NCBI GenBank assembly: GCA_045629585.1 | Contig: JAZQRM010000039.1 | Coordinates: 1-19,596 of the forward strand | Origin: Taishania sp045629585 | Lineage (GTDB): Bacteria > Bacteroidota > Bacteroidia > Flavobacteriales_D > Crocinitomicaceae | DNA: 19,596 nucleotides | Reading direction: 5' to 3' | Part shown: piece after piece, positions 6,801 through 17,200 of the stretch | Numbering within the stretch: the stretch's first letter is position 1 | How the letters are laid out: each line of letters starts with the position of its first letter | Translations under genes and position numbers: made by a program | The notes under the pieces: model-generated | Databases searched by the model: none | Told to the model about the DNA's origin: nothing | The model's input: only the letters and a program-made list of their open reading frames with translations

Positions 6801-9532
6801 TTGATGGGCAAGATCCGGATGGAAATGGAGTTGTTTCCATAAGTGATAATGGTAGTAGAAATAGAGCTCTGAAATTCGATTTGTTACCCAATACACAAGT
6901 CCGTGATTATGTTAAAATTGGTGATATTATCTATTTCAGAGCAGCATTATCCATGGATAAGCATAAAACAAAATTTGATTATGTTCCCGGGTATGCAGAG
7001 GTTACTGATGTATGGCAAGATGGCAATCAAGGAGTGATTTCTCTTAAACCAGGTACGTTCCGCGACTCCGGAAATGATCGTTATAATCCAATTTCAATAT
7101 CAGGAGTACAATTTGCTAGAAATTATTTATCTCGATTGATTCCCCCGACTTCAGGTTCGGGTACGTTACCGGATTTAGGTCCGTTAGAAACGATGAAAGC
7201 CATGGCTGCAGCATTTGTTAATCTTAGAGAATTGTTTACTGGTCCTAATCTTCCATTATGGAGGGATGATATTGGATCTAATTTATTATTGAATAAGAGT
7301 TGGATACGTTTACAAAATCCGAATTACAAAAAACTGGGCGGTGGACATAGAGTAAAAGAAATACGTATGTATGATAACTGGGATGAAATGGTTCCGAATG
7401 GGCAACTTAGTTATTATGGGCAAGAATATATTTACGAAGAGGATGGACGTTCGACGGGTGTTGCAGCTTATGAACCGCAAATTGGTGGAGAAGAAAATGT
7501 TTGGAGGACATATGTAGCCAATGACATTTCGATGACTTGGGCACCAGATTCAAGAAATTATTTAGAGACTCCTTTTGGTGAACAAATGTTTCCCAATCCT
7601 TCGGTTGGATATGCAAAGGTTACAACAAAAGCAATTTCACATGCAGGGGTGACTAGAACAGCCACAGGGAAAACCGTAAATGAATTTTACACATCTAAAG
7701 ATTTCCCTACAATAGTGAAGTATACAAAAGTGGACAACAGAGAATATAAAATAAATCAGAATCTTATATTGTTAGCAAGGAATGTGGATCAATTAGCATT
7801 GAGTCAAGGATTCGTTATCGAAAACAATGACATGAATGGTAAACCTAAAGCAACCTTTATTTATGGAGAAGGACAAAATGCTTTGTTGTCTTCAGTAGAA
7901 TATAAATATAAGACTCAACCAATTGTTCAGGACGGAGTGAATGCATTTAAGTTAGTCAATGAAGCTACGGTTATTGAAAAAGATGGTACTGTAAAAAATG
8001 TTGTTATTGGGCGTACTTATGAAGCAGTTGCGGATTTTAGAGAATCAGGATCCAATGTTAGTGGTGGTGGTGTAGCTTTCAATTTAAATTTTACTCTTCC
8101 TTTTGTTTTAGTACCCATGATTTTAGGGTCAAATATTAGTTGGGGAAATACAGAGCTACGTACTGCATCCTTCACTAAAACAATTGAACGTAAAGGATTA
8201 TTGTATCAAACTATTGCTATAGATAATCAATCAAGGATTGTAACAGATAATCTAGCCTATGATGCTAATACAGGTGAAGTTTTATTGACGTCAGTGAATA
8301 ATGCTTATGGAGATACTGTTTACAATTTTACTTATCCTGCACACTGGATTTATGATGGTATGGGACAGGCCTATCGCAATTTAGGTTTTGTAAGTAATCG
8401 ATCACATCAATTTAGAAATGGATATACGACAACTTTAACGAATTCTCAATTAGTAGAAGGTGATGAAGTTATTTATTCTACTAATTCAGGTTCAAATTTA
8501 AGGGGGTGGATAACAGAGGTGTCTAGTCAAGGTATACGTTTGTTAAATAATTCAAATAACCCAGTAGATGATAACGTATTTTATATAAAAGTCATGCGCT
8601 CAGGTAGACGTAATTTACAGTCAACTCCTGTTGGAACTTTGACCTTATCCAAGAATCCTTTACAAACACTCCGTGGAAATGTATTTGAAGAAGTTTTGTC
8701 TGCTGAGGCTATTCAGTATGACACAGAATGGAAGATGTTTTGTAATTGTGAAGGCGATATCAACTATTCCAATCCGTATAAGTTTGGTTTAAAAGGAAAT
8801 TGGTTTCCTACAGCGACTTATGTTCATCTAAGTAACCGTACACAGGAATTTGAGAACCAAAATACCAATATACGTAAGGATGGAGTTTACGAATCGTTTA
8901 ATCCAATGTTCAAATTAGAAAATGGTAAATGGACTTTTGATAAGCGTAATTGGACGTTTACTTCTCAAGTAACAGAGTTTACACCTAATGGGCAACCTAT
9001 AGAAACTAAAGATGCGTTGAATCGTTATTCATCCTCACAAATGGGGTATAACCAAACACATCAAGTTGCTATGGGAGTTAATGCACAGAAACGTCAAATA
9101 GGCGCTACTAATTTTGAAGATTACCTCCATAACCACTGTCCAGACAGATATATCGTTTGGAAAAAAGGTTCTAATGAGATAGGTATAAATGATTTGCAAG
9201 AAGGAGTGGCCCATACAGGACGTTATTCTCTTAAAGTTTCTGCGGGAGCATCGGTATTATTTTCTGATACCATTGCTGTAGCCTGTGAAGCAACTCCATT
9301 ATGCGATTTTTCAGATTTAGTTAGTGGTTCAGGAAATCAAACAATAATAAATATTCCTTTTAATGCTGGTGTACAAATGAGTTATGAAATACAATTTGGT
9401 ACGCCAACTCCACAATTAGTTGAAAGTAGTACAGGAATGCGTTTGTCCTTTTCTTCATCGTCTGCATTTAAGGTGGTAGTCGAGTTATTGGATGAAAAGG
9501 GATGTTTTGAAAATATTGTAATAGAACAATGA
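3848..9532 (+). CDS. Giant exported SpvB/TcB-like RHS-associated protein
   Basis: A 1894-residue protein with an N-terminal hydrophobic signal segment (residues about 11-31). Residues about 92-175 carry the diagnostic stretch: PGGPDQPEVQSFTPMG, then DPFSGDFSYNIPL, INIGYNAG, ATWVGLGWNLNPGVINR and a RGIPDDFNG end. This parallels the SpvB/TcB N-terminal pattern (G..sYsiPl, LsYnSg, lGlGW.l..I.R) found in Salmonella SpvB, Tc toxin B components and RHS-type proteins. Residues about 190-390 are Gly/Ser-rich short beta strands. The remainder is beta-rich with many Y-D/Y-E turns (for example EQEYIYEEDGRS is not YD-perfect but similar in character). At about 1788-1797 AHTGRYSLKV begins what looks like a carbohydrate-binding-like fold that is not completed here; instead a Cys-containing tail ends at IVIEQ. 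Gene 4 supplies what appears to be the missing end. TGA overlaps the next start. No catalytic toxin domain was recognised. Probable role: shell or carrier subunit of an RHS/Tc-like assembly (inferred). Confidence 0.8.
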   Translation: MKSIDKGMSSSVIVLSVLLFIQSVFPYYLFASFEFRPGQFLASGGRNLITEQTFPIQSVLDNENRLEEIDWLDLEQNSINETKEQSVIKLMIPGGPDQPEVQSFTPMGTDGMVDPFSGDFSYNIPLMDIDGYPINIGYNAGVGMDQEATWVGLGWNLNPGVINRSMRGIPDDFNGTDQMKEEKNQKINKSVTVNVGADVELFAFDVAGNKTKVAEDKNLSFSLSGSLGVSYSNYNGYNADLSFGPSFSIGKDVGLDVGLQFSSSTQGGASIGGNVGLKAKDETTTTKLSIGSSVNSRQGLQQLSINLSQSKNVTSTRTKNGVKSSVKGAVGGSIGSSFTFGMSTHTPQLRYETKSKAFTARFKIGSDAVGTDISMTFSGSFYESYLKEKSISRNAYGYRHLGLGQNDIRGQLDFNRENDGSFTINTPAIALTHLTYDIFSISGHGVGGSYRMDRSEIGHTFDPLVYNSSNSTSVGAEANLGATAKGGVDVSTTFTNSYSSGWISNNQAATILRYNTSLPKFRDASELSYDRSDLEFENIGGDKAVYLALRSVGALSNSLNDGRGYSKSLSSASKSSYFQTNQVLTPYTIGELKNNVGYGSNRELQHVQCIAGIDHHIGAFTVTKTDGMRYYYGLPAVSIEQENVSFAVGKTYDHSSVSTPNAQTGLIQYGGTDATLINRKGIDNYFSKQITPKYIHSYLLTSVLSPNYVDSDNIPGPSKGDKGDYILFDYAKLENYKWRNPVEQDTAFYDAGLNTDVTDDKANYIYGKKDLYYLETITTKNHIAVFHKSARHDGAPVLGSNGGLQADTNLYMRRLNAIVLYSRSDYERNPSTAVPIKSVHFAYSYRLCSNYPGNVNPSGNERGNGKLTLDALYFTYGHSKKGTLNKYIFEYGNNPTYNPKNVDRWGTYKENPSGITNDIVTSPLRNSDFPYVGNDRRSADVYAGAWNLSTIHTPTGGKIEVIYEADDYAFVQHKRATQMFLISGVDGQDPDGNGVVSISDNGSRNRALKFDLLPNTQVRDYVKIGDIIYFRAALSMDKHKTKFDYVPGYAEVTDVWQDGNQGVISLKPGTFRDSGNDRYNPISISGVQFARNYLSRLIPPTSGSGTLPDLGPLETMKAMAAAFVNLRELFTGPNLPLWRDDIGSNLLLNKSWIRLQNPNYKKLGGGHRVKEIRMYDNWDEMVPNGQLSYYGQEYIYEEDGRSTGVAAYEPQIGGEENVWRTYVANDISMTWAPDSRNYLETPFGEQMFPNPSVGYAKVTTKAISHAGVTRTATGKTVNEFYTSKDFPTIVKYTKVDNREYKINQNLILLARNVDQLALSQGFVIENNDMNGKPKATFIYGEGQNALLSSVEYKYKTQPIVQDGVNAFKLVNEATVIEKDGTVKNVVIGRTYEAVADFRESGSNVSGGGVAFNLNFTLPFVLVPMILGSNISWGNTELRTASFTKTIERKGLLYQTIAIDNQSRIVTDNLAYDANTGEVLLTSVNNAYGDTVYNFTYPAHWIYDGMGQAYRNLGFVSNRSHQFRNGYTTTLTNSQLVEGDEVIYSTNSGSNLRGWITEVSSQGIRLLNNSNNPVDDNVFYIKVMRSGRRNLQSTPVGTLTLSKNPLQTLRGNVFEEVLSAEAIQYDTEWKMFCNCEGDINYSNPYKFGLKGNWFPTATYVHLSNRTQEFENQNTNIRKDGVYESFNPMFKLENGKWTFDKRNWTFTSQVTEFTPNGQPIETKDALNRYSSSQMGYNQTHQVAMGVNAQKRQIGATNFEDYLHNHCPDRYIVWKKGSNEIGINDLQEGVAHTGRYSLKVSAGASVLFSDTIAVACEATPLCDFSDLVSGSGNQTIINIPFNAGVQMSYEIQFGTPTPQLVESSTGMRLSFSSSSAFKVVVELLDEKGCFENIVIEQ

Positions 9533-10524
9533 TGAATAGTAAGTTATTTATAAAGGTGGTTTTTACTCTATGTTTATTTTGGCCTTATTTGGTTCAAGGA
9601 CAGAGAGGAACTATTGATGTAGCAAATTCTTGTGCTACTTCTTCTAGGATTTGTGGTGATGGAAAGTGGCCTATGAGAGTTAATCTAAGTATACCAGAAA
9701 ACGTTAAGAGTACATTGGTTTTACCTCAATACCACCATATGATTTGTACAGAAAGCGGTCAGATGCAGTTAACAACTAATATTGCGGGGACTTATATTGT
9801 TTATGGACCTTTTTCTCTTACGAGTAACAACTTAGAGCGTTGTGATGCTATTGCTTTAGGTATAGTTAATACTGTCTCATCAGGAGTGTTAACAGGCACT
9901 AACGGGAGTATACCTATCACTCATGGAGTAGGGGTATATGTAGTAAGAATAGATGTAGGTTCACGAGTTCAATATCCAACTAATAACCTAGGGAATCTTT
10001 TTTATGAGGTTGTAGTAAAAACCTCAAGTTGCAAAGAAGAACCAACAGACGAGTGTCGCGATTGTTTAAAGACATTCTCTCCACAGCCCGGTAAATACAT
10101 TATATCAGCCTGGGTGAAAGGAGAAAGTAGCAGCATAAATTCTTCTTATACTAATCCATTTATTTCGGTAGGATTTAATGGAGGGGGGCGCACTAGTTTT
10201 AATGCAAGCGGAACCATCATTGATGATTGGCAAAAAATTGATGCAATTATTGAAGTTCCATATAGTGCTGTAACCATGCAAATTGAGTTGGGATGCCGAA
10301 GTGGAGATTGTTATTTTGACGATTTTAGGTTTTACCCAATTGACGGAAGTATGGTTACCTATACCTACGACCCTATCACGATGCGTCTAGTTGCTCAACT
10401 GGATGAACGTAATTATTCAACATTATATGAATATGATGAAGAAGGCCAATTAATTCGAGTAAAGAAGGAAACCGAACGAGGGATAATGACTATTCAAGAA
10501 AACCGAAATAATATTAAAAAGTGA
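9529..10524 (+). CDS. Exported protein with carbohydrate-binding-like domain and YD-repeat tail
   Basis: A 331-residue protein with a signal peptide (FIKVVFTLCLFWPYLVQG, then Gln at 25). Residues about 26-170 are Cys-containing and unrecognised. Residues about 183-270 look like a carbohydrate-binding-module-type jelly roll: FSPQPGKYIISAWVKGE, then TIIDDWQKIDAIIEVPY, then GDCYFDDFRFYPIDGS. The tail 278-331 is a conserved YD element (TYTYDPITMRLVAQLDE, YEYDEEGQLIRVKKETERG, ending MTIQENRNNI). From memory of Bacteroidota RHS-associated giant proteins, this module plus tail normally forms the C-terminus of a protein like gene 3. Here it is a separate gene with its own signal peptide. Either ATG at 9529 or 9532 could serve; the first overlaps the gene 3 stop by 4 nt. 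The gene 5 start overlaps its own stop. Likely an associated subunit of the gene 3 product (inferred). Confidence 0.8.
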   Translation: MMNSKLFIKVVFTLCLFWPYLVQGQRGTIDVANSCATSSRICGDGKWPMRVNLSIPENVKSTLVLPQYHHMICTESGQMQLTTNIAGTYIVYGPFSLTSNNLERCDAIALGIVNTVSSGVLTGTNGSIPITHGVGVYVVRIDVGSRVQYPTNNLGNLFYEVVVKTSSCKEEPTDECRDCLKTFSPQPGKYIISAWVKGESSSINSSYTNPFISVGFNGGGRTSFNASGTIIDDWQKIDAIIEVPYSAVTMQIELGCRSGDCYFDDFRFYPIDGSMVTYTYDPITMRLVAQLDERNYSTLYEYDEEGQLIRVKKETERGIMTIQENRNNIKK

Positions 10525-11240
10525 TGAGAAATCTATTATCTATTGTTTTATTAATATGCTACTCTAGTGTTCTTTATGGACAGGATAAGTGGTTGGAAAT
10601 TGATAGTAAAGAATATTTATCAGCAATTATAAAGCTGGAGCAAGCCATTCCTCAATCAGAGAATTATTTGTTAAGAACGAATACACTTGTGTTTTCTGAT
10701 TATGAATCCATGTTTCCCATTCAAAAGTTGGAGATGGAGTTAAAATGTGAGAATGGACATTTGTTTAATATTTTATCCAATGGTTTGATGATTATTCAAG
10801 ACAAAGGAATAAATATTACAATCGACACCTTGGGTCGAGAAATTTATTTACAAGCTGAAGATAGCAAGTTTAATTATAGAAAACAGTCCGAGGATTATAC
10901 TGTATTGGCAGAAATGGCAAAACGTATCTATAAAAGCAACCAAGGAGATTTAACTACCTATTATTTGGAGTTGATTCCTGGTTATGAGATTACGGGGATA
11001 GAATTAACGGTTGATAAACAATGGTTCAAAAAAATGGTTTACTACAGCTCCTCCTCTGTAGATAGGATTAATTATCCAGATCAGTTATCCCGCTTTGAAT
11101 TATCTGTTGAATCATTTCTTACAGGAAAAAAAGCTTTTGGAGGTAAAATGATCACTCCTAATGAAGTGGTAAATATTGATGTTGAAAGTATTACCCTAAA
11201 GCCCTTGTATAAAGATTTTAAGCTAATAGACCTTAGATAA
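10524..11240 (+). CDS. Exported protein of unknown function, possibly LolA-like fold
   Basis: A 238-residue protein beginning at the ATG at 10524-10526, which shares its A with the gene 4 stop (TGATG). A GTG at 10521 lies in the same frame directly before it but is less likely. The signal peptide is MRNLLSIVLLICYSSVLYG, then Gln at 20. The mature part has alternating strands (LLRTNTLVFSDYE, KLEMELKCENGHLFNIL, GLMIIQDKGINITIDT, IYLQ). A helix and further strands follow (YYLELIPGYEITGIELTVD, WFKKMVYYSSSS). This arrangement of long curved strands with a variable lipid-type groove recalls LolA/DUF4292-like folds, but I do not recognise a family signature, so this is only a suggestion. No lipobox Cys is present. 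Operon position between the split RHS pieces and the giant RHS gene suggests a periplasmic helper. Confidence 0.75.
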   Translation: MRNLLSIVLLICYSSVLYGQDKWLEIDSKEYLSAIIKLEQAIPQSENYLLRTNTLVFSDYESMFPIQKLEMELKCENGHLFNILSNGLMIIQDKGINITIDTLGREIYLQAEDSKFNYRKQSEDYTVLAEMAKRIYKSNQGDLTTYYLELIPGYEITGIELTVDKQWFKKMVYYSSSSVDRINYPDQLSRFELSVESFLTGKKAFGGKMITPNEVVNIDVESITLKPLYKDFKLIDLR

Positions 11241-11268
11241 AACTAGTTATTTGGATAAATACAATGTT

Positions 11269-14200
11269 ATGAAAACAATCTGCACTTATTTTATTAAACT
11301 CTTATCTCTATTTCTTGTATTGTGTTATGCAATACCAGTTATGGCAGGTATTGATATAGAAAAAATTTCAATTGAAACCACAAGCGCACCTGTTCAGATA
11401 GGTACATTAACTGCTCATTCTGATGTGTCGGTATCTGCTCCTAATGCTTCACAGCGAGATGTATTTGTGGCTAATAAGGTTCAATTAGAGGTTAATCTTA
11501 TGAGTAATGTTTTCGTTCAAGGAACGCAAAATGTAACCGTAGAGGTGCAAATTACACCCTATAATGCTCTGAATATTGCCCAACCTATCATCAATACTAA
11601 ATTAACGATTGATTATCATCATGATAATAATTATCAATCTAAAATTTTAGATGAATATGAGTTTTCAGGTGCTTATCGATTAGAGGTTCGTTTGACTCAA
11701 GTATGGGTGGATGGAGTAGTAGACAATGTACTGCCTGGAAACTTGAAAATTAATTCCTTCATTATTTTAAATAGATATGAGACTTTAAGTCCAGATATTA
11801 GTGGTTTAACAAGTTCTCTTGAATCTCTGGCAAATCCTAATGCAATACGTTTGTCATGGAGTACTTGCGCAGGTGCAGAAGAATATCAGGTTGAATATGG
11901 ACACATCAATAATTATAGTGGTCAAGCAAATACAACAGTAGATATAAGTACATTAACTTTTGATTTTACACATAACTCGACACGTGTTTCCACAACAGAA
12001 ACGAACTATGATATCCCTTTAATGTTTGAACAAGGATACGTTTATTATCGAGTACGTCCAGTTGGAGTAAAAATAGACCAAGTGGATCATATTATTTATG
12101 GAAATTGGACCCAAATTAACCCCGTAGGTTCTTTAGCGAACTTGAATTCAAGATTTGAAATCACAGCGAGTTTAGTTCGAGATCCTTCCATCAATTGGCA
12201 ACATTCGGCGACTTTTGCTGAAGAAGGAAAACGTAAGGATGTTATTTCTTACTATGATGGTTCAATGCGTAATCGACAAATGGTAACGCGAGTTTCTTCT
12301 GATACAACCATTATTGTTGGAGAAACTATTTATGATCATCAAGGTCGACCAACTGTAACTGTTTTACCGACTCCTGTTTTAACAGACAGTAATCCTACTT
12401 TAAAATACTACCCTCAGTTTAATCAAAATAGTACTGGTCAAGCTTATTCAAAAGCTGATTTTGATACAGATGCTACTATTGGTAACGCAGCTCCATTAAA
12501 TGACGCCAGTGGTGCAGCTCTTTACTATTCTACCCAAAATCCTAATCAAAATAATTGGCAAGCTTATGTTCCTCATGCACAGGGTTATCCTTTTCAGCAG
12601 GTCCAATATGAACCTAATGGTACAGGCAAGGTTATGGCACAAAGTGGCGTTGGTCCTGATTTTCAATTAGGGTCAGGTAAAGAAACCAAATACCTATATG
12701 GTAATCCGAATCAGTTGGAATTAAACCGATTGTTTGGTTCGGAAGTTGGTTTTGCAGCGCATTATAAGAAAAATTCTGTTATAGATGCAAACGGTCAAGT
12801 ATCTATTTCATTTTTAGATTTGTCTGATAAAGTAATTGCTACAGCACTAGCAGGTAGGTCTCCTGAAAATCTGAATGAAGTAGGCAATACGGAAACGCAA
12901 TATATGACGGTTGATTATCTTGATTTAGTGGAGGCAACCCAACAAGTTGACCGATTGAATAATACGATTTCATTTGCAACGACTTTTATTGTTACAGATG
13001 TTACTCAAGCAATCTTTAATTATTCATTAGAGACAGTCCCATTTGTAGAGAATTGTTTACCTAACTTGTGTATCGATTGTGTCTATGAGCTGACGTATAG
13101 TTTGAAAGACATTAATGGTATTGAATTATTAGCGAATAGTCAAAGGAATACATTGGTTGGTAACTTTTCGGTGAATAATGGTGATTATTATTTTCATGGG
13201 AATTGTGTAGATACTACTTATAACTCTTTTCGAGATACATTAATCATGGGAATTGGTTCTTATACGTTATCTAAACGATTAAAAATACACGAGCCAGCCT
13301 TGAATGTTTACCTAGATTCTATTGAACGATCAGGGTGCATGCGTCCTTTAGCTGATTTTCTTGCAGATGAATTAGCGAATATAGATTCAACAAGTTGTAT
13401 GATTACTTGTGAAAATTGTAAGGATGAATTAGGTAGCTTAGAAGATTTTATAGGTCAAGGTCAGGGTTCAGCTGGAGACTACTATTTACGTCTGAAAGAA
13501 TGTAACGAATTATGTCAAGAGGAAGTTTCTATTTGTGAAAGTTATGAGTTCTTACTTAAAAGCGATATGATGCCTGGGGGGCAATATGGAGAATATCAGG
13601 ACCCTGTTACAGGACTAAACCGTTCTTATCCATTGTCAATATATAACAGCGATAATCTTCTTCCTAAGCCAAATGCAGATTGGAAAAACCCAAGATTACT
13701 ACTAGAGGATGGAACGTTTGTATCTATGTATCTCAATGAAAATGGAGAACGTTCAAAGATTGTGTTAACGCGTCAAACAGAAAATCCATTGGTCTATAGC
13801 CCATTGCCTATTAATAATGCTATCGTGCAGATTGATGAAGTGACAAATGAATATTTTATCTATCCTGAGCAATTGTCTTCAGTTGATGAATTTATTAGTA
13901 GATTCCAATACAATTGGACAAAATCATTACTTGTCTATCATCCTGAGTATTGCTACTACGAGCAGTGTTTAAAATATGAAACAAAGGCAAGTGGCAATGA
14001 TTATTTTTCCAGCGCGTCTTTTGATAATTATGTAAGAAATACAGAAACTTTTGCAGATGCAGTAGCCAATGGCTTGGTTGTAAATAACCAACCACGCGAT
14101 TGGTCCAGGAGGGATGGAGCTATTGCGGATTCATTGCGTCCGTGGGATCCATTTATAGTACAACAAGGTTTTTACTCTTCAGCTCAATGTGCTGATTTTG

Positions 14201-17200
14201 GTAATAAGTTAAAAAATCGTGTTGTTGCGTATAAGAATGTAGAAGGAACATGGTATTCAATGAAACAAATAGCAGCCTACACAGCTCGTTGTGGAGGTGA
14301 TTTCCCAGCCGTACCAGATCCTAATTGTTTCTTATTTGGTACAGGAAGTGATACTACTGTTCTGAATTTAGAATGGACTTTGTATAAATCGATGTATTTG
14401 AGTTTAAAGCAAGAAATTCAACAGAATTTAGAAAAGTGTCGATCGTACGGAGAGTGTAAATCAATGAATGATTGTATTGGTAATACGAGTTATAATATTT
14501 GGCCTTTTGTCATTCGATTTTTCTACTCAGCTTATGTTCCAGGAGCACTTTCTCATAGTTTTATAAACTATGTGGTTGATGATCAGCAACCGTGTAGCAT
14601 ACGTAGGTACCATCTTTATCGAACTAAAGAGAAACGTTTTGTGAAGCATGAAGACTTAGAAGAATTATTGGATGTCGAACAAGTTGCCTATGACGTTTAT
14701 TCACAGACAGGACAGTGTCCTACAGCTTTTGCTTTAGAAAATCTATTGAAGGAGATGTTTGAGGCTGAACGCTGGCTATCTACAAATGTAAATTTAAATG
14801 GTTTTGCTCATTTATCCAGTCTTTATCAGGCGAATAGCAACTATTCCAACCCAGGTCAGATTCCAAATTTATTACATAATGCAACTGTTCAAGGGAACAC
14901 CGCAACAATAGAATGGCAGGACGTTTCTTTAGCTTCAAATGTCGCGGTTATGACTTTAAGTAAAACAACTTCAAAGCCATGGACTGCTTTCACATCAATT
15001 GGTAATTTAACAGTAACTGATGCACATTCTTTTACATTAGAGGCGTTTTATCCTTATGCGACTTATTATTCTCATTACGATCATGTTCTAATGGATTCGG
15101 TTGTTTACGATACTCTATATAGAGATTCGGTAGTTGTTTTAACAGGAACACTTTCAAATTTTAGATTGAATGCATGTACTTTTAGAGAAGTATGTTCTTC
15201 TAATCAATTGGCTTCAGATTTAAGTTCATTGATGAATATTTTGCTACAAGGTGATGAATTATTTACAAACACTCCAATACCATTGGAAGGTTATAGTATA
15301 ACCATAAACCAAGTTGCCAATTCTTTTGATTTAAACACCCAATACATTCAAAACGCAGCGAATGTTGGATCAAGTATCAGATGGATTTATCTTAATAATG
15401 GATTATTTAAAATCTTTGATCCTAGTCAAAGTCAAGATAAAGGGTTGTATATCCAACTTGATATTTCCAATATGACACCAGCTGTTATTAGCAGTATTAT
15501 CGGTTTTGGTAATATGATGCCTACTGGTGACTTTTCTTTTGAATTGGAAGCCTTTATGACGAATGGTATTCCGTTTATTATTCCAGGTCAATTGTATCAA
15601 ATAAATAGTTCAGGTAGAAAGGGAATCAAGGCTGGTGATTGTGAAGGACCTACACCTTCGCAATGTCAATCGATAGAATATAAGCGTTTTAATGATTTGA
15701 AAAAACTATTAACGGATGTTTTTAGTGATTTTAACGGTCAATCCATAGACCTTTTTACAAGTATGGAGATGACTCCAGACTTATTTGAGACCTATGAGGA
15801 AGGTTTAAGGAGTTCTTCTAGCTTTGTTAATGATAATCAATTACTAGTTGATTTGAAAGTTAATAATACTTCCTATTGTACTTTAACGCTAGAAATGCCA
15901 GAGGATGCCTTTGTTAATGGTTATGTATTTGATGATATAAACTCCATATCGAATATTCATATTAATAGAGATTCTGGTACAATATTAGGCTCTAATCACT
16001 TCTATTTTGATGCGAATTTTTCACAAGGTTCTATTCTGATAGATGGAAATGTATCCTGTATGGTAATGAATGAATGTATTACTTGTGATAAGCCATTTGG
16101 AAACAGGGACCATGTAGTTGAAGAATTAAGACCGAAGATTTATCCACTTGAAGATGTACTTTATTCAAATGGGATTAAATGTTTAAATGATTACATATTT
16201 GACCCCGTTTGTGAAGCTAAATATTCACAGCTATTATCTTGTTTTCAATCGCTTAACAATCCTTATTTTGATAATTTGACAGATGCATATACTCGCACGT
16301 TATTTTTCGATTTACAAATGTGTGATTGTGTGGATGATATTTGTAGCGGATTGTCAGACGGTTCGTTGGCGTACATAAATGGAGGTGATAGTTTCACAAT
16401 AGAGACCTATTTGGCGAATTTATTAACTGCTTTAAATTGTGGAATCTATGGAGATGGTGGATTATCGCCTAGCTGTCAAAGTAGTTATTCTATGTTGGCA
16501 GGGTGTTATGAAAAATTTCTTTATAATAATGGAGTAGAACCGTTTTTGATGCCGAATGAAAGTGATTTTAGAAACTTAGGCATTTGTAATTGTGTAGAGA
16601 AGATATGTGATTATATTTCTGCTCCTGATTATGCAACTTATCTTACTAGTAATCCAATTAATATAGCGGACGCATTAAATATTATCATAAATACACTAGA
16701 CTGTCAGGAAGCTACCAATTCAAATGTTTCTACTGAATGTCTTTTAGAATACTATAAATTAGAAAATTGCTTAAACGAAGTCGCTAGTAATTATGGAGCT
16801 ATACCTTTCGAGTTACCTTCTATACCAACATTCGTGCAACTAGGTATGTGTGGCTGTGTAGATGATATTTGTGAATTTATAAATGAACCAGATTTCATTT
16901 ATACAACAATTGAGGATAATTATGCATTCGCAGGAGATTTGGAATATGTACTTGCTTCCTTAAATTGTAATAGCAATGGAGTTATACGAAATCAGGAAGA
17001 TAATTCGTGTAAAGAATCTTACAATGAGTATTTATGTGAATCATTGCGATTACATAATGTAGAGGATTTTCCTTTTATTGTTAACATTGTTCCTGTTGAA
17101 TTGTATCTATCGAATAGATTATGTGATTGTTTAGATAGTTATCGTTCTGCAATTGATGCATATATTGCTGGCACTGCAGGTCCATTTAGCTCACAGACTG

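Noticed and set aside
7407..7616. Minus-strand open frame of 69 codons
   Set aside because: Antisense shadow of gene 3 with no protein signature.
9520..9540. Possible frameshift or sequencing error joining genes 3 and 4
   Set aside because: Gene 4 begins with a complete signal peptide and its own N-terminal domain, so a simple frameshift cannot explain the junction.
10521..10523. GTG as the start of gene 5
   Set aside because: An ATG follows immediately and forms the same TGATG overlap seen at the gene 3/4 junction.
13895..14095. Minus-strand open frame of 66 codons
   Set aside because: Antisense to the continuous gene 6 frame; Trp/His-rich nonsense composition.
15403..15600. Minus-strand open frame of 65 codons
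   Set aside because: Antisense to gene 6, no signal or domain.
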